Shown here in pieces: positions 15,603 to 25,472 of a stretch of 64,000 nucleotides of DNA (position 1 is the first letter of the stretch; each line of letters starts with the position of its first letter). Source of the DNA: Streptomyces angustmyceticus (GTDB lineage: Bacteria > Actinomycetota > Actinomycetes > Streptomycetales > Streptomycetaceae); NCBI RefSeq assembly GCF_019933235.1, contig NZ_CP082945.1:2666001-2730000 (forward strand), written 5' to 3'. The translations under genes and the position numbers were made by a program. The notes below the pieces were generated by a model. The model saw nothing but the letters and a program-made list of their open reading frames with translations, did no database searches and was not told the origin of the DNA.

Positions 15603-16166
15603 TCAACTCGCGCGCCGCCCCCGGGACTCCTCGAGCACCCGCACCACCTCGCCGTGGGTCACCCCGTGATCGGCGAGCACCGCGGCGGCCGGTCCGCGCC
15701 CGGCGGCCAGCGCCAGCAGCAGATGCTCGTCGCCGAGGCAGCGCTCACCGCGGCCGACCGCGATCCGCAGGGCCCGCTCCAGCACGGACTTCGCCTCCGC
15801 GGTGAACGGCCGGCGCAGCCGCCCGCGGCGCCCGGCCCGTCCGTCGGCGGCCAGCGCGCCCACCCCGTGCTGCCGCTCGACCCGCGCCACGACCGCGTCG
15901 ACATCGATCCCGAGCCCGGCCAGCGCCGCCGCGTCGGCCGTGGACACCCCGCCGCGCCGGCGCACCGTCGCGAGGGCGTCCACCACCGACGCCCGCCGCT
16001 CGTGGACACCGAGCGCGCCGAGCACCGCGGCGGCCGGTGAGTCCCTACGGTCCAGCAGTGCGAGCAGCAGCTCCGGTTCGCCGACCGTGCCGCTGCCCGT
16101 ACGGTCCGCCTGCTCCGCCGCCCCGCGCACCACCGCACGCGCCCCGGCCGTGAACTTCTCGAACAT
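15603..16166 (-). CDS. Clp N-terminal (repeat) domain protein
   Basis: The product is 187 aa and is made only of Clp-N repeats. MFEKFTAGARAVVRGAAEQAD is followed by ELLLALLDRRDSPAAAVLGALGV, and a second repeat contains FTAEAKSVLERALRIAVGRGERCLGDEHLLLALAAG. The AAA+ modules of ClpA/ClpC are absent, so it is not an unfoldase. Stand-alone Clp-N proteins may bind substrates or sequester them from ClpC. Its ATG overlaps the stop of the preceding HTH gene by one base (TGATG), implying co-translation with that regulator. Confidence 0.85.
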   Translation of the reverse strand: MFEKFTAGARAVVRGAAEQADRTGSGTVGEPELLLALLDRRDSPAAAVLGALGVHERRASVVDALATVRRRGGVSTADAAALAGLGIDVDAVVARVERQHGVGALAADGRAGRRGRLRRPFTAEAKSVLERALRIAVGRGERCLGDEHLLLALAAGRGPAAAVLADHGVTHGEVVRVLEESRGRRAS

Positions 16167-16375
16167 CAGCGCCTCCCGTGCTTCTTGTGCACCGCCTGCC
16201 GGCTGATCCCCAGCTCCGCCGCGATCTCCTGCCACGACCAGCCCTTCGCACGGGCGCTGCGCACCTGCACGGCTTCGAGCTGCTCCAGCAGCCGGCGGAG
16301 CGCGGCCACGGCGCGGAGCCCGACCCGGGGGTCCCGGTCACCGGCCCGCTCGGCGAGATCCGTTGCTTCGGTCAT
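16166..16375 (-). CDS. Small HTH DNA-binding protein paired with Clp-N protein
   Basis: The product is 69 aa. After a helical N-terminal half (LRAVAALRRLLEQLEAVQVRSAR), the C-terminus is a helix-turn-helix, SWQEIAAELGISRQAVHKKH, of the type seen in sigma region 4 and MarR-like small regulators. ATG 16375 follows a near-consensus promoter with no room for a Shine-Dalgarno sequence, so the message appears leaderless. It is the first gene of a two-gene operon with the Clp-N protein. It very probably binds the two GTCAA-N6-TTGAC dyads upstream. Confidence 0.85.
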   Translation of the reverse strand: MTEATDLAERAGDRDPRVGLRAVAALRRLLEQLEAVQVRSARAKGWSWQEIAAELGISRQAVHKKHGRR

Positions 16376-16378
16376 GGC

Positions 16379-16423
16379 TGTCAATTTACGTTGACACAGA
16401 CGGCGCGTCAACCATCATTGACA
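16379..16423 (-). promoter_or_regulatory. Leaderless promoter with two 18-bp dyad operators
   Basis: On the minus strand TTGACG, a 17-bp spacer and TAAATT form a near-ideal promoter whose start point falls on the A of the ATG at 16375. Two dyads overlap it: TGTCAA-N6-TTGACA (16379-16396) covers the -10, and the related CGTCAA-N6-TTGACA (16406-16423) covers the -35, 27 bp apart. The layout fits cooperative autorepression by the HTH protein. Confidence 0.75.
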
Positions 16424-16535
16424 CGCGACGCGCTACGGACACGGAGAGGTGCTACGGACACGGGGAGGGGGACGGCCAAGAACACGCGGGACCTGTCGAT
16501 GACGCGCAGGGCGAATCAAGGACGGGCGGGGCCGG

Positions 16536-17168
16536 TCAAGGACGCGCGGAACCGGCCGTGGACAGGGCGATCACCACCGCCGTGCCGTCCGTCCGCAGCC
16601 CGGCGGCGGCCGCGTCCCGCGCCGTCAGCAGCGCCGCGTCGAACCGCGCCAACTCCGCCTCCTCCGCGCCGGGTGCCGTGATCAGCGCGGGCCCCTCGAC
16701 CGCCACCACCAGGACCTCGTCCGGCCCGTCGGCGCTGCCGTCGCCCGCGCCGCCGTCACGGGCACCGCCGTCGTCCGGCCACACCACCCGGCTCCCCCGC
16801 GCCACCTCCACGGTCGCCGTCGCCCGCCCCTCCCGGAGCATCACATTGAGGTTGACGACGGGGCCGTCCAGCAGCCGGGAGCCGGTGGCGGCGGCGCCGG
16901 GGAAGGCGAACGGGCGGTGGCGTCCGGGCAGGAGCCGCGGGACGCCGTCCACCGTCAGCTCCAGCCCGGCGCCCTCGACGACGGTGAGGATCCGCCGGAC
17001 GCCGGGCAGCGGTGAGTACGGCCCGTCCCGGGTGACGTCCGCCAGGCTGACGCGCCAGGCGAAGGTCTCCCAGCCGGCGCCCGGCGGCTCGACGGCGACC
17101 TCGCGGGTCACCCCTCCGCCGTTGCTCCACGGCGCGGCACGGCGCCCCTCCGCCCGCAGAATCCGCAC
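16536..17168 (-). CDS. HutD/Ves family protein
   Basis: This 210-aa bicupin-like protein starts MRILRAEGRRAAPWSNGGGVTREVAV, with WSNGGG as the family signature. It continues with FAWRVSLADV, GPYSPLPGVRRILTVVEG and FPGAAATGSRLLDGPVVNLNVM. HutD proteins are linked to histidine utilisation and small-molecule binding; Ves of E. coli is cold-inducible. No hut genes lie nearby, so its ligand cannot be inferred from context. The GTG start is preceded by GAGGAGG nine bases upstream. An acidic Gly/Asp linker (about 130-150) is lineage-specific. Confidence 0.85.
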   Translation of the reverse strand: MRILRAEGRRAAPWSNGGGVTREVAVEPPGAGWETFAWRVSLADVTRDGPYSPLPGVRRILTVVEGAGLELTVDGVPRLLPGRHRPFAFPGAAATGSRLLDGPVVNLNVMLREGRATATVEVARGSRVVWPDDGGARDGGAGDGSADGPDEVLVVAVEGPALITAPGAEEAELARFDAALLTARDAAAAGLRTDGTAVVIALSTAGSARP

Positions 17169-17229
17169 GCGCCGGCTCCTCCTCGCCTCATCCGCGTCAC
17201 ACGGGACACCAGCGGTCCCGCGCCAGGGT

Positions 17230-18192
17230 TCAGACCGTCAGCACGACCTTGCCGAACAGCTCGCCCTCGGCCATCTTCGAGAAGCCCTCGCGCGCCCGGT
17301 CCAGCGGCAGCGTCGAGTCGATGACCGGCCGGATGCCCTTGGCCGCGCAGAAGCTGAGCAGCGACGCCAGCTCCTCCTTGCTGCCCATCGTGGAGCCGAC
17401 GATCTTCAGCTCCAGGAAGAAGATCCGGTTGAGCTCGCCGCTCTTGGGGGTGTAGCCGCTGGTGGCGCCCGAGATGACCAGGCTGCCGCCGGGACGCAGC
17501 GACTTGACGGAGTGCGACCAGGTGGCGGCGCCGACCGTCTCGATCACCGCGTCCACCCGCCGCGGCAGCCGCTCGCCGGACGCGAACACCGCCTCGGCGC
17601 CCAGCTCCAGCGCGCGCTTGCGCTTGGCCTCGTCCCGGCTGGTGGCGAAGACCCGCAGGCCCGCGGCGGCGCCCAGCACGATGGCGGCGGTCGCGACGCC
17701 ACCGCCGGCGCCCTGCACCAGCACGCTGTCCCCGGGCCGTACGCCCGCGTTGGTGAACAGCATCCGGTAGGCGGTCAGCCAGGCGGTCGGCAGGCAGGCC
17801 GCCTCCTCGAAGGACAGCTCCTTCGGCTTGGGCAGCACGTTCCAGGCCGGGACGGTGACCTGCTCGGCGAAGGTGCCCTGGTAGCGCTCGGTGAGGATGG
17901 AGGGCTTCTCGGCGGGGCCGACGCCGTGCCCGGTCTGCCCGATGACGGAGTGCAGGACGACCTCGTTGCCGTCCGCGTCCACCCCGGCGGCGTCGCAGCC
18001 GAGGATCATCGGCAGGCTGTCGTCGGTGATGCCCACCCCGCGCAGCGACCACAGGTCGTGGTGGTTGAGGGAGGCGGCCTTGACGTTGACGGTCGTCCAG
18101 CCGGGGCGTACGTCGGGGGCCGGGCGCTCCCCCAATTCGAGGCCGTTCAGCGGCTGGTCACGGTCGATGCGGGCGGCATAGGCAGCAAACAT
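17230..18192 (-). CDS. Zinc-binding dehydrogenase / quinone oxidoreductase-like MDR protein
   Basis: The product is 320 aa. An N-terminal GroES-like domain (LNHHDLWSLRGVG, LGCDAAGVDADG) is followed by a Rossmann domain with the NADP-binding loop VQGAGGGVATAAIVLG and later GAATWSHSVKSLRPGG. It belongs to the medium-chain dehydrogenase/reductase superfamily. The structural-zinc four-cysteine loop of true alcohol dehydrogenases is missing, so a zinc-free oxidoreductase of the quinone-reductase type is more likely. I chose ATG 18192 (MFAAYAARIDRDQPL); the frame is open to 18246 but that part is not family-like. The gene lies downstream of the malic enzyme gene on the same strand, behind a strong terminator. 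Confidence 0.82.
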   Translation of the reverse strand: MFAAYAARIDRDQPLNGLELGERPAPDVRPGWTTVNVKAASLNHHDLWSLRGVGITDDSLPMILGCDAAGVDADGNEVVLHSVIGQTGHGVGPAEKPSILTERYQGTFAEQVTVPAWNVLPKPKELSFEEAACLPTAWLTAYRMLFTNAGVRPGDSVLVQGAGGGVATAAIVLGAAAGLRVFATSRDEAKRKRALELGAEAVFASGERLPRRVDAVIETVGAATWSHSVKSLRPGGSLVISGATSGYTPKSGELNRIFFLELKIVGSTMGSKEELASLLSFCAAKGIRPVIDSTLPLDRAREGFSKMAEGELFGKVVLTV

Positions 18193-18267
18193 GATCCCAA
18201 CGTAGGCCGCGGCGGGGCGCCGCGGTACCGCGCAGGGGTGTGACACGCACCGCGCCGCGCCGGGACA

Positions 18268-18310
18268 ACGGGCCGGGCCCGCACCCGTGTGGGGTGCGGG
18301 CCCGGCCCGT
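18268..18310. terminator. Strong hairpin between malic enzyme and dehydrogenase genes
   Basis: A perfect 19-bp stem (18268-18286 with 18292-18310) with a 5-base GTGTG loop. It can act in either direction; the malic enzyme ends 22 bp to its right. Confidence 0.9.
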
Positions 18311-18331
18311 CGCGTGTCGGTGGCGGCGAGG

Positions 18332-19555
<1,224 letters not shown>

Positions 19556-20084
19556 TTGTCTTACCCCTTTTATTCGTAAATCTGCTGAGGGTGGCCACTC
19601 CCTGGTTGAGGGGTGGGCGGGCACCGCGTCCGCGCCGTGCACGGCGGATGGCCGCCGCGCGCGGGGAGGTACGGACGCCGGGCGCGCCGCACACGCGCCC
19701 TGAGCCCCGGATGAGGGGTGTAACGCACCTTTCTACCCGACGGGCGCGCGCCCCGACGAGTCAGATTCCTTACCCTCGGGTTCAGAGATCCGACAATAAC
19801 CGTGAAATGCACAAAAAACTCAGAAGGGCGATCCCCCCACGGTCCGGATTCCGAGACGCCCGGATCGGGCCGGGAAGCCCCGGGTTGGGCGGAGGCCGGT
19901 GCTCCCCTTGCCGCACAACGGCGCCACCTCGCCTTCTCCGTCCGTTATCCGATTTTGACCATTACGACAGTCCGAATACCGGAGCCCGGATGGCAGGATT
20001 CCGTCACCAACCGAGGTCGCGACGTTCGACGGTGTGCCCCCGGCCCTTCGCCACGTCGGCTTCTCCATCCGCAGGAGGATCAGC
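19556..20084. other. 529-bp divergent region between malic enzyme and ABC transporter genes
   Basis: No gene is supported. It must contain the promoters for both directions. AT-richer stretches near 19760-19830 and 19920-19980 are the most promoter-like parts, but I could not fix start points. Confidence 0.5.
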
Positions 20085-21059
20085 ATGACCGCACGCACCA
20101 CCCGTCGCACGGCCATCGGCAGGTCTCGCACAGCCGCGGCCGCGGCGGCCGCGGTCGCCGCCTCGCTGCTGCTGCTCAGCGCCTGCGGCGACCAGACGGA
20201 CGCCGCCATCGCCAAGCGCGAGGCGAAGAAGAACCGCGACGTCAACGCGCCGCTGTTCAAGAAGCTGCCCAAGGATGTCCAGGAGAAGGCCATGCTCCAG
20301 GTCGGCTCGGACATCACCTACAAACCGGTGGAGTTCCGCTCCAACGGCGCGGTCGTCGGCATCGACCCGGACCTCGCGGCGGCGATGAGCAAGGCGTTGG
20401 GCATCAAGCTCAACTTCAACAACGCCACCTTCGACACCCTCATGGGCGGCCTGAAGTCCAAGCGCTACGACATCGCGATGTCGGCGATGACGGACACCAA
20501 GGAGCGCCAGGAGGGCATCGACAGCAACACCGGCAAGAAGATCGGCCAGGGCGTCGACTTCATCGACTACCTCAACGTCGGCGTCTCGCTCTACACCCAG
20601 AAGGGCAAGACCAAGGGCATCGACGGCTGGGAGACGCTGTGCGGCAAGAAGCTCGCGGTGCAGCGCGGCACGGTCTCGCACGACCTGGCCAAGGACAAGT
20701 CGAAGGCCTGTGAGAAGAACGGCGAGCAGCCGATCTCCATCGAGGCGTTCGACAACGACTCCGAGGCCCAGACCCGGCTGCGCACCGCCGGCGTGGACGC
20801 CGTCTCCAGCGACTACCCGGTCGCGGCCTACGCGGTGAAGGTCTCCGGTCACGGCAAGGATTTCCAGATGGTCGGCGGCGCGCCGCTCAAGGCGGCCCCG
20901 TACGGCATCGCGGTCCCCAAGGGCCAGGAGCGGCTGCGTGACGCGCTCCGGGCCGCGGTGGAACTCGCGATCAAGAACGGCTCGTACGCCAAGGTCCTGG
21001 ACAAGTGGGACGTCAAGGACGCCGCGGTCAAGAAGGTGGAGCTCAACGGCGGCTCCTGA
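20085..21059 (+). CDS. Polar amino-acid ABC transporter substrate-binding lipoprotein
   Basis: The product is 324 aa. A twin-Arg-rich N-terminus leads to a hydrophobic segment and the lipobox LLSACG, so the mature protein is lipid-anchored on the outer face of the membrane. The body is a type II periplasmic binding fold of the glutamate/lysine family (GSDITYKPVEF, GIDPDLAAAMSKALG, FDTLMGGLKSKRYDIAMSAM, GVDAVSSDYPVAAYA). The ATG has AGGAGG six bases upstream. The permease and ATPase genes follow at once, giving a complete transporter with a single permease type. The solute is probably a polar amino acid, but the specificity cannot be read from sequence alone. Confidence 0.9.
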   Translation: MTARTTRRTAIGRSRTAAAAAAAVAASLLLLSACGDQTDAAIAKREAKKNRDVNAPLFKKLPKDVQEKAMLQVGSDITYKPVEFRSNGAVVGIDPDLAAAMSKALGIKLNFNNATFDTLMGGLKSKRYDIAMSAMTDTKERQEGIDSNTGKKIGQGVDFIDYLNVGVSLYTQKGKTKGIDGWETLCGKKLAVQRGTVSHDLAKDKSKACEKNGEQPISIEAFDNDSEAQTRLRTAGVDAVSSDYPVAAYAVKVSGHGKDFQMVGGAPLKAAPYGIAVPKGQERLRDALRAAVELAIKNGSYAKVLDKWDVKDAAVKKVELNGGS

Positions 21060-21121
21060 GCCGCCGCGCACCCGCCCCTTAGCTCCGCGCACCTCCCGCC
21101 GAACGCTGAAAGGCAACACCC

Positions 21122-22066
21122 GTGTCAGTTGACGTCGACAAGTCGGCCCAGCCGCCGGCGGACGCTCCGCCGCCCCAGCCCGAGCCGATCAAAGCCATCC
21201 CGGTCCGCCATTACGGCCGGTGGGTGGCGGCGATCGTCGTCCTCGGACTGATCGCCCTGCTCGGCCGGGCCTTCGCCGCCGGGAACGTCAACTGGGACGC
21301 CATCCCCCAGTACATGTTCAACGCGGACATCCTCAAGGGCCTGCGCAACACCCTGCTGATCACCGTGCTCTCGATGATCATCGGCATCGTGGGCGGCGTG
21401 GTCCTGGCCGTGATGCGCCAGTCCAAGAACCCGGTCACCTCGACCGTCGCGTGGTTCTACGTCTGGTTCTTCCGCGGGACGCCGGTCTACGTCCAGCTGT
21501 TCCTCTGGTTCAACCTGGGCCTCGTCTTCCAGTACATCGACATCATGCCGATCTACAAGGACGAGTGGTCGGACTTCATGACCCCGTTCCTGTGCGCGCT
21601 GCTGGGCCTCGGGCTCAACGAGGCGGCGTACATGGCGGAGATCTGCCGGGCCGGCCTCAACGCCGTCGACGAGGGCCAGACCGAGGCGGCGCACGCGCTG
21701 GGCATGAGCCACGCCAAGACGCTGCGCCGGATCATCGTGCCGCAGGCGATGCGGGTGATCGTGCCGCCGACCGGCAACGAGGTCATCAACATGCTGAAGA
21801 CCTCCTCGCTGGTGATCGCCGTCCAGTACTACGACCTGCTCCAGGCCGCGCAGAACGTCGGCCGGGACTCGGGCGTCGTCGTGGAGATGCTGATCCTCGC
21901 CGCCGCCTGGTACCTGATCGCCACCACCGTGCTGAGCATCGGCCAGTACTACCTGGAGCGCTACTACGCCCGCGGCTCCAGCCGGCAGCTCCCGCTCACC
22001 CCGCTCCAGCGCGCCAAGGCGAAGCTGTCCGGCGGCTTCAACCGCTCCGCCGGAGGTGCGGCATGA
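21122..22066 (+). CDS. Amino-acid ABC transporter permease
   Basis: The product is 314 aa with a Pro-rich cytoplasmic N-terminus and about five to six membrane spans ([60 protein letters not shown]). The permease EAA loop is [26 protein letters not shown], which docks onto the ATPase. It is of the HisM/GluC type and probably forms a homodimer, because no second permease gene is present. The start is GTG 21122. Its stop overlaps the ATPase start as ATGA. Confidence 0.92.
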   Translation: MSVDVDKSAQPPADAPPPQPEPIKAIPVRHYGRWVAAIVVLGLIALLGRAFAAGNVNWDAIPQYMFNADILKGLRNTLLITVLSMIIGIVGGVVLAVMRQSKNPVTSTVAWFYVWFFRGTPVYVQLFLWFNLGLVFQYIDIMPIYKDEWSDFMTPFLCALLGLGLNEAAYMAEICRAGLNAVDEGQTEAAHALGMSHAKTLRRIIVPQAMRVIVPPTGNEVINMLKTSSLVIAVQYYDLLQAAQNVGRDSGVVVEMLILAAAWYLIATTVLSIGQYYLERYYARGSSRQLPLTPLQRAKAKLSGGFNRSAGGAA

Positions 22067-22866
22067 CCAGCAAGATGACGACGAGCAAGGCCGCGGGCAC
22101 CAGCGGCGCCCCGATGGTGCTGGCCGAGGGCGTCCACAAGTCCTTCGGCGCGGCCCACATCCTCAAGGGCATCGACCTGGAGGTCGCGCCCCGGGAGGTC
22201 TTCTGCCTGATCGGCCCGTCCGGCTCCGGCAAGTCGACGTTCCTGCGCTGCATCAACCACCTGGAGAAGGTGAACGCGGGACGGCTGTCCGTCGACGGCG
22301 AACTGGTCGGCTACCGCGAGCACAACGGCAAGCTCTACGAGCTGCGCGACAAGGAGGTCGCCGCCCGCCGCCGCGACATCGGCATGGTCTTCCAGCGCTT
22401 CAACCTCTTCCCGCACATGACCGCGGTGGAGAACATCATGGAAGCGCCGATCCAGGTCAAGGGCGAGTCGAAGGCCGCGGCGCGGGAGCGGGCGGTCAAG
22501 CTCCTGGACCGCGTCGGCCTGTCCGACAAGGCCGGTAACTACCCCTCGCAGCTCTCCGGCGGCCAGCAGCAGCGCGTCGCCATCGCCCGCGCGCTGGCGA
22601 TGGAGCCCAAGCTGATGCTCTTCGACGAGCCGACCTCGGCGCTGGACCCGGAGCTGGTCGGTGACGTCCTGGACGTCATGAAGGACCTGGCGGCGGACGG
22701 CATGACGATGGTCGTCGTGACCCACGAGATGGGCTTCGCCCGCGAGGTCGGCGACTCGCTGGTCTTCATGGACGACGGCGTGGTCGTCGAATCGGGCCAC
22801 CCGCGCGAGGTGCTCGGCAACCCGCAGCACGAGCGGACGAAGTCGTTCCTGTCGAAGGTGCTGTAG
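22063..22866 (+). CDS. Amino-acid ABC transporter ATP-binding protein
   Basis: The product is 267 aa. Walker A is GPSGSGKST, the Q-loop is [13 protein letters not shown], the ABC signature is [15 protein letters not shown], Walker B is [14 protein letters not shown] and the switch is VVTHEMG. This is a GlnQ/HisP-type importer ATPase. ATG 22063 overlaps the permease stop by four bases and has CGGAGG upstream, so the two are translationally coupled. The N-terminal dozen residues (Thr/Ser/Lys-rich) are outside the conserved fold. Confidence 0.95.
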   Translation: MTSKMTTSKAAGTSGAPMVLAEGVHKSFGAAHILKGIDLEVAPREVFCLIGPSGSGKSTFLRCINHLEKVNAGRLSVDGELVGYREHNGKLYELRDKEVAARRRDIGMVFQRFNLFPHMTAVENIMEAPIQVKGESKAAARERAVKLLDRVGLSDKAGNYPSQLSGGQQQRVAIARALAMEPKLMLFDEPTSALDPELVGDVLDVMKDLAADGMTMVVVTHEMGFAREVGDSLVFMDDGVVVESGHPREVLGNPQHERTKSFLSKVL

Positions 22867-22962
22867 GGCCGCGCCGGCCGGGCGCCGGACGCGGTGGCCC
22901 CGGCGTCTTCCGGGGCGCCGCGGGACGCCGCAGGCCGTGCCCGCCGCCGTCGCCGGATCCGT

Positions 22963-23009
22963 GGACCGCGGCGGGACCTGCTCTTCCCGAGGAGGCCCCG
23001 CCGCGGTCC
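22963..23009. terminator. Hairpin between ABC transporter operon and methyltransferase
   Basis: A 13-bp perfect stem (22963-22975 with 22997-23009) and a 21-base loop, about 100 bp after the ATPase stop and 40 bp before the convergent methyltransferase stop. It could serve both. Confidence 0.65.
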
Positions 23010-23048
23010 TCCGCCGTCCCCGGACGGGGCGACGGTGCGCCGGGCCCC

Positions 23049-23810
23049 TTACTTCAGGCCCAGCACCAGCCCGTCCGTGGGCGAGGCCCAGACCGGCCGC
23101 GCCTCGGCGAACCCCGATTCGCGCAGCACCGCCGCGTGCCAGGCCGCCGAGGGGGTGTCGCCGTCCGCGTGCTCGCCGTAGATCTCGAAGCGCTCGGCGG
23201 TCGGCCCGGCCAGCCGTGGGTCGGCGGCCGCCAGCTGCCACCACTCGGCCCAGTCGACGGCGCCGGCCGCCTTCGCCTCGTCCATCCGCCGGTGCCGGAA
23301 GGCCCGCTCGGCGGCGTTGATCCGCGGGGTGGCCGGCTCGGGCATGTGGTCGGCGTTCATGAAGACCCCGCCGTCCCGCACCAGGGTGCCGACCTGCCCG
23401 TAGAGCCCGCGCAGCTCCTCGGTGTGCAGCCAGTGGAGCGCGGTGGCGGTGAGCACGGCGTCGTACGAGTCGTGCGGCAGCCGGTCCGTCCACCGAGGGT
23501 CCTTGAGATCGGCCCGTACGAAGCGGACCCGGCGCTCGCCGGCGAAGTACCCTTCCGCGATGGCCAGCAGCGCGGGATCCAGATCGACGCCCACACTCTC
23601 GGCCTCGGGGAACCGCTTCAGCAGCCGGTCGGAGATACTGCCCGTGCCGCAGGCGAGGTCCAGCACCCGGGGCGCGGGGCCCACCAGCGCCTCGACCATG
23701 TCCAGCATCACCCGCAACCGCTCCTCGCGGTCGGGCATGTACCACTCCTGCTGGCGGTCCCAACTGTCCTGCCACGCCTGCCAGCCGGCGCCGACGACGG
23801 TCTCGGTCAT
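23049..23810 (-). CDS. Class I SAM-dependent methyltransferase
   Basis: The product is 253 aa. The SAM site is VLDLACGTGSISDRLL with ESVGVDLDPALLAIAEG, then FVRADLKDPRW, YDAVLTATALHWL and LVRDGGVFMNADHM. It is a methyltransferase-12/25-like small-molecule enzyme; the substrate is not apparent. The ATG has GAGGGGAAG just upstream. It is divergent from the CGNR regulator, with a 94-bp shared promoter region carrying a dyad, so it may be that regulator's target. Confidence 0.85.
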   Translation of the reverse strand: MTETVVGAGWQAWQDSWDRQQEWYMPDREERLRVMLDMVEALVGPAPRVLDLACGTGSISDRLLKRFPEAESVGVDLDPALLAIAEGYFAGERRVRFVRADLKDPRWTDRLPHDSYDAVLTATALHWLHTEELRGLYGQVGTLVRDGGVFMNADHMPEPATPRINAAERAFRHRRMDEAKAAGAVDWAEWWQLAAADPRLAGPTAERFEIYGEHADGDTPSAAWHAAVLRESGFAEARPVWASPTDGLVLGLK

Positions 23811-23840
23811 CGCTTCCCCTCCATGACGTAATACCCTCGT

Positions 23841-23863
23841 ACGAAGAACACCCATTACTTCGT
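23841..23863. promoter_or_regulatory. Inverted repeat in the methyltransferase/CGNR divergent promoter
   Basis: ACGAAG (23841-23846) and CTTCGT (23858-23863) form a perfect 6-bp dyad with 11 bases between the arms, midway between the two start codons. It is a candidate operator for the CGNR protein. Confidence 0.45.
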
Positions 23864-23904
23864 TCAGCACTCCGCACCCTAACCCCCGCCCGTAAGGACT
23901 ACAA

Positions 23905-24534
23905 GTGGAACTGGCCTATTACTCGGACTATGCCGTGCGACTGGTCAACACCGAGCAGCCCGAGCGCGGCAGCGACAGCCTCACCACCGTCGAGGCGGTG
24001 CGCGAACTCTTCGGCCCCGCCCAGCAGGTCGCCCGGCGCGCGAACGACAGCGACGTCACCAGGCTGCGCGCGGTCCGCACCCGGCTGCGCGCCGTCTTCG
24101 AGGCCGCCGACGGCGGCGACGAGGTGCTGGCCGTGGACCTCCTCAACGCCCTGATGATGGAGTTCCCCGTCAGCCCGCAGATCTCCGGCCACGAGTACCG
24201 GGATGCGGACGGGCGGCCCGACTGGCACATGCACATCGCCGACCATGCCGCCAACGCCACCGCGAGCTTCGCCGCGACCGCCTGCATGGGCCTGGCGTTC
24301 CACCTCACCGAGCTGGGCGTGGACCGGCTGGGCATCTGCGAGGCCCGGCCCTGCCGCAACGCCTACCTGGACACCTCGACCAACCGCTCCCGGCGCTACT
24401 GCTCCGACCGCTGCGCCACCCGCGCCAACGTCGCCGCCTACCGCGCCCGCAAGCGCCTGGAGAGCGAGCGCTCGGCCCGTACCGGCCGGACCGCCGACAC
24501 CGCCCAGGACAGCACGCCGGCCACCGAGCGCTGA
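23905..24534 (+). CDS. CGNR zinc-finger transcriptional regulator
   Basis: The product is 209 aa. The N-terminal ABATE-like domain (MELAYYSDYAVRLVNTEQPERG) leads to a C-terminal zinc finger, CEARPCRNAYLDTSTNRSRRYCSDRC followed by ATRANVAAYRARKR. The CRN in CRNAYLD is the variant of the family's CGN motif. Such proteins are stress-linked regulators in actinobacteria. The GTG start gives the usual family N-terminus. The last 97 bp overlap the 3' end of the convergent sodX gene. Confidence 0.88.
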   Translation: MELAYYSDYAVRLVNTEQPERGSDSLTTVEAVRELFGPAQQVARRANDSDVTRLRAVRTRLRAVFEAADGGDEVLAVDLLNALMMEFPVSPQISGHEYRDADGRPDWHMHIADHAANATASFAATACMGLAFHLTELGVDRLGICEARPCRNAYLDTSTNRSRRYCSDRCATRANVAAYRARKRLESERSARTGRTADTAQDSTPATER

Positions 24535-24908
24535 ATCCCCCGCGGCGGCCGCACCCGCACCCAGGCGCGGGCGATGACCAGTTCGTCGGGAACCACCCCG
24601 AATTCCCGGCTGTCGTTCTCGACGAACGGATTGTCCCCCTGGACCCACCAGCCGCCGTCCCGCCGCCCCACGACCCGCTTGACGATCAGCAGATCCTGCC
24701 GGAACGGGTGCCGCAGCACGACGACGTCACCGGGCCGCACCGCCGCCCCGTACCGCACCACCAGCTGGTCGCCGGGCTGCAGCGTCGGCACCATCGACGG
24801 GTTGTAGACCTCGGCCAGCCCGAACGCGCGCAGCGGCCCGCCCCGGCCCGGCCCGGCCTCCGCGTCCTCGCCCTGCCCCGGCCCGCGCGCGTGCACCCGC
24901 TCCGGCAT
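24438..24908 (-). CDS. sodX: SodX, nickel-type superoxide dismutase maturation protease
   Basis: This 156-aa S26-type signal peptidase is specialised for NiSOD. The catalytic Ser38 lies in VYNPSMVPTL and Lys77 in LLIVKRVVG, followed by GWWVQGDNPFVENDSREFG. It removes the short N-terminal leader of SodN so that His1 and the Cys residues can bind nickel. No membrane segment is present, as expected, since SodN is cytoplasmic. ATG 24908 has GGGAGG six bases upstream. It is divergent from sodN, the usual arrangement, and its 3' end overlaps the CGNR gene antisense. Confidence 0.9.
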   Translation of the reverse strand: MPERVHARGPGQGEDAEAGPGRGGPLRAFGLAEVYNPSMVPTLQPGDQLVVRYGAAVRPGDVVVLRHPFRQDLLIVKRVVGRRDGGWWVQGDNPFVENDSREFGVVPDELVIARAWVRVRPPRGIQRSVAGVLSWAVSAVRPVRAERSLSRRLRAR

Positions 24909-25076
24909 CCCGTACCTCCCGGCCCAGCCCCGGTCCGACCCGTTCACCGGCCCATCCTCCCTCAGTCCCACCTCGGCACTGGACTTTTGCCCTAAGACCC
25001 CCGGGCCGACCAAGAAAAGCCTTCCCGCACCGAGTAATCTCGCACCTGAGAAGACGATCACGAGGAAGGACTGAAC

Positions 25077-25472
25077 ATGCTTTCGCGCCTGTTCGCCCCC
25101 AAGGTGAAGGTCAGCGCCCACTGCGACCTGCCCTGCGGCGTGTACGACCCGGCCCAGGCCCGCATCGAGGCCGAGTCGGTCAAGGCCGTCCAGGAGAAGT
25201 ACCAGGCCAACGAGGACGCGGACTTCCGCACTCGCGCCGTCCTGATCAAGGAGCAGCGCGCCGAGCTGGCCAAGCACCACGTCTCGGTGCTGTGGAGCGA
25301 CTACTTCAAGCCCCCGCACTTCGAGAAGTACCCGGAGCTGCACCAGCTGGTCAACGACACCCTCAAGGCGCTCAGCGCCGCCAAGGGTTCCAACGACCCG
25401 GCCACCGGCCAGAAGGCCCTGGACTACATCGCCCAGATCGACAAGATCTTCTGGGAGACGAAGAAGGCTTGA
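25077..25472 (+). CDS. sodN: Nickel superoxide dismutase
   Basis: This 131-aa enzyme dismutates superoxide to O2 and H2O2. The leader is 14 residues (MLSRLFAPKVKVSA); cutting after Ala14 leaves the nickel hook HCDLPCGVYD, in which His15, Cys16 and Cys20 (mature 1, 2 and 6) bind nickel. The four-helix body follows, with WSDYFKPPHFEKYPEL and ALDYIAQIDKIFWETKKA. The start has GAGGAAGGA upstream. Its last codons and terminator are repeated at 32.53 kb, which marks this 3' end as the attachment site of the following island. Confidence 0.97.
   Translation: MLSRLFAPKVKVSAHCDLPCGVYDPAQARIEAESVKAVQEKYQANEDADFRTRAVLIKEQRAELAKHHVSVLWSDYFKPPHFEKYPELHQLVNDTLKALSAAKGSNDPATGQKALDYIAQIDKIFWETKKA

Noticed and set aside
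16440..16480. Two copies of a 13-base GCTACGGACACGG direct repeat as a regulatory array
   Set aside because: Only two copies lie upstream of the HTH operon and downstream of HutD; there is no link to a promoter element, so it is probably slippage.
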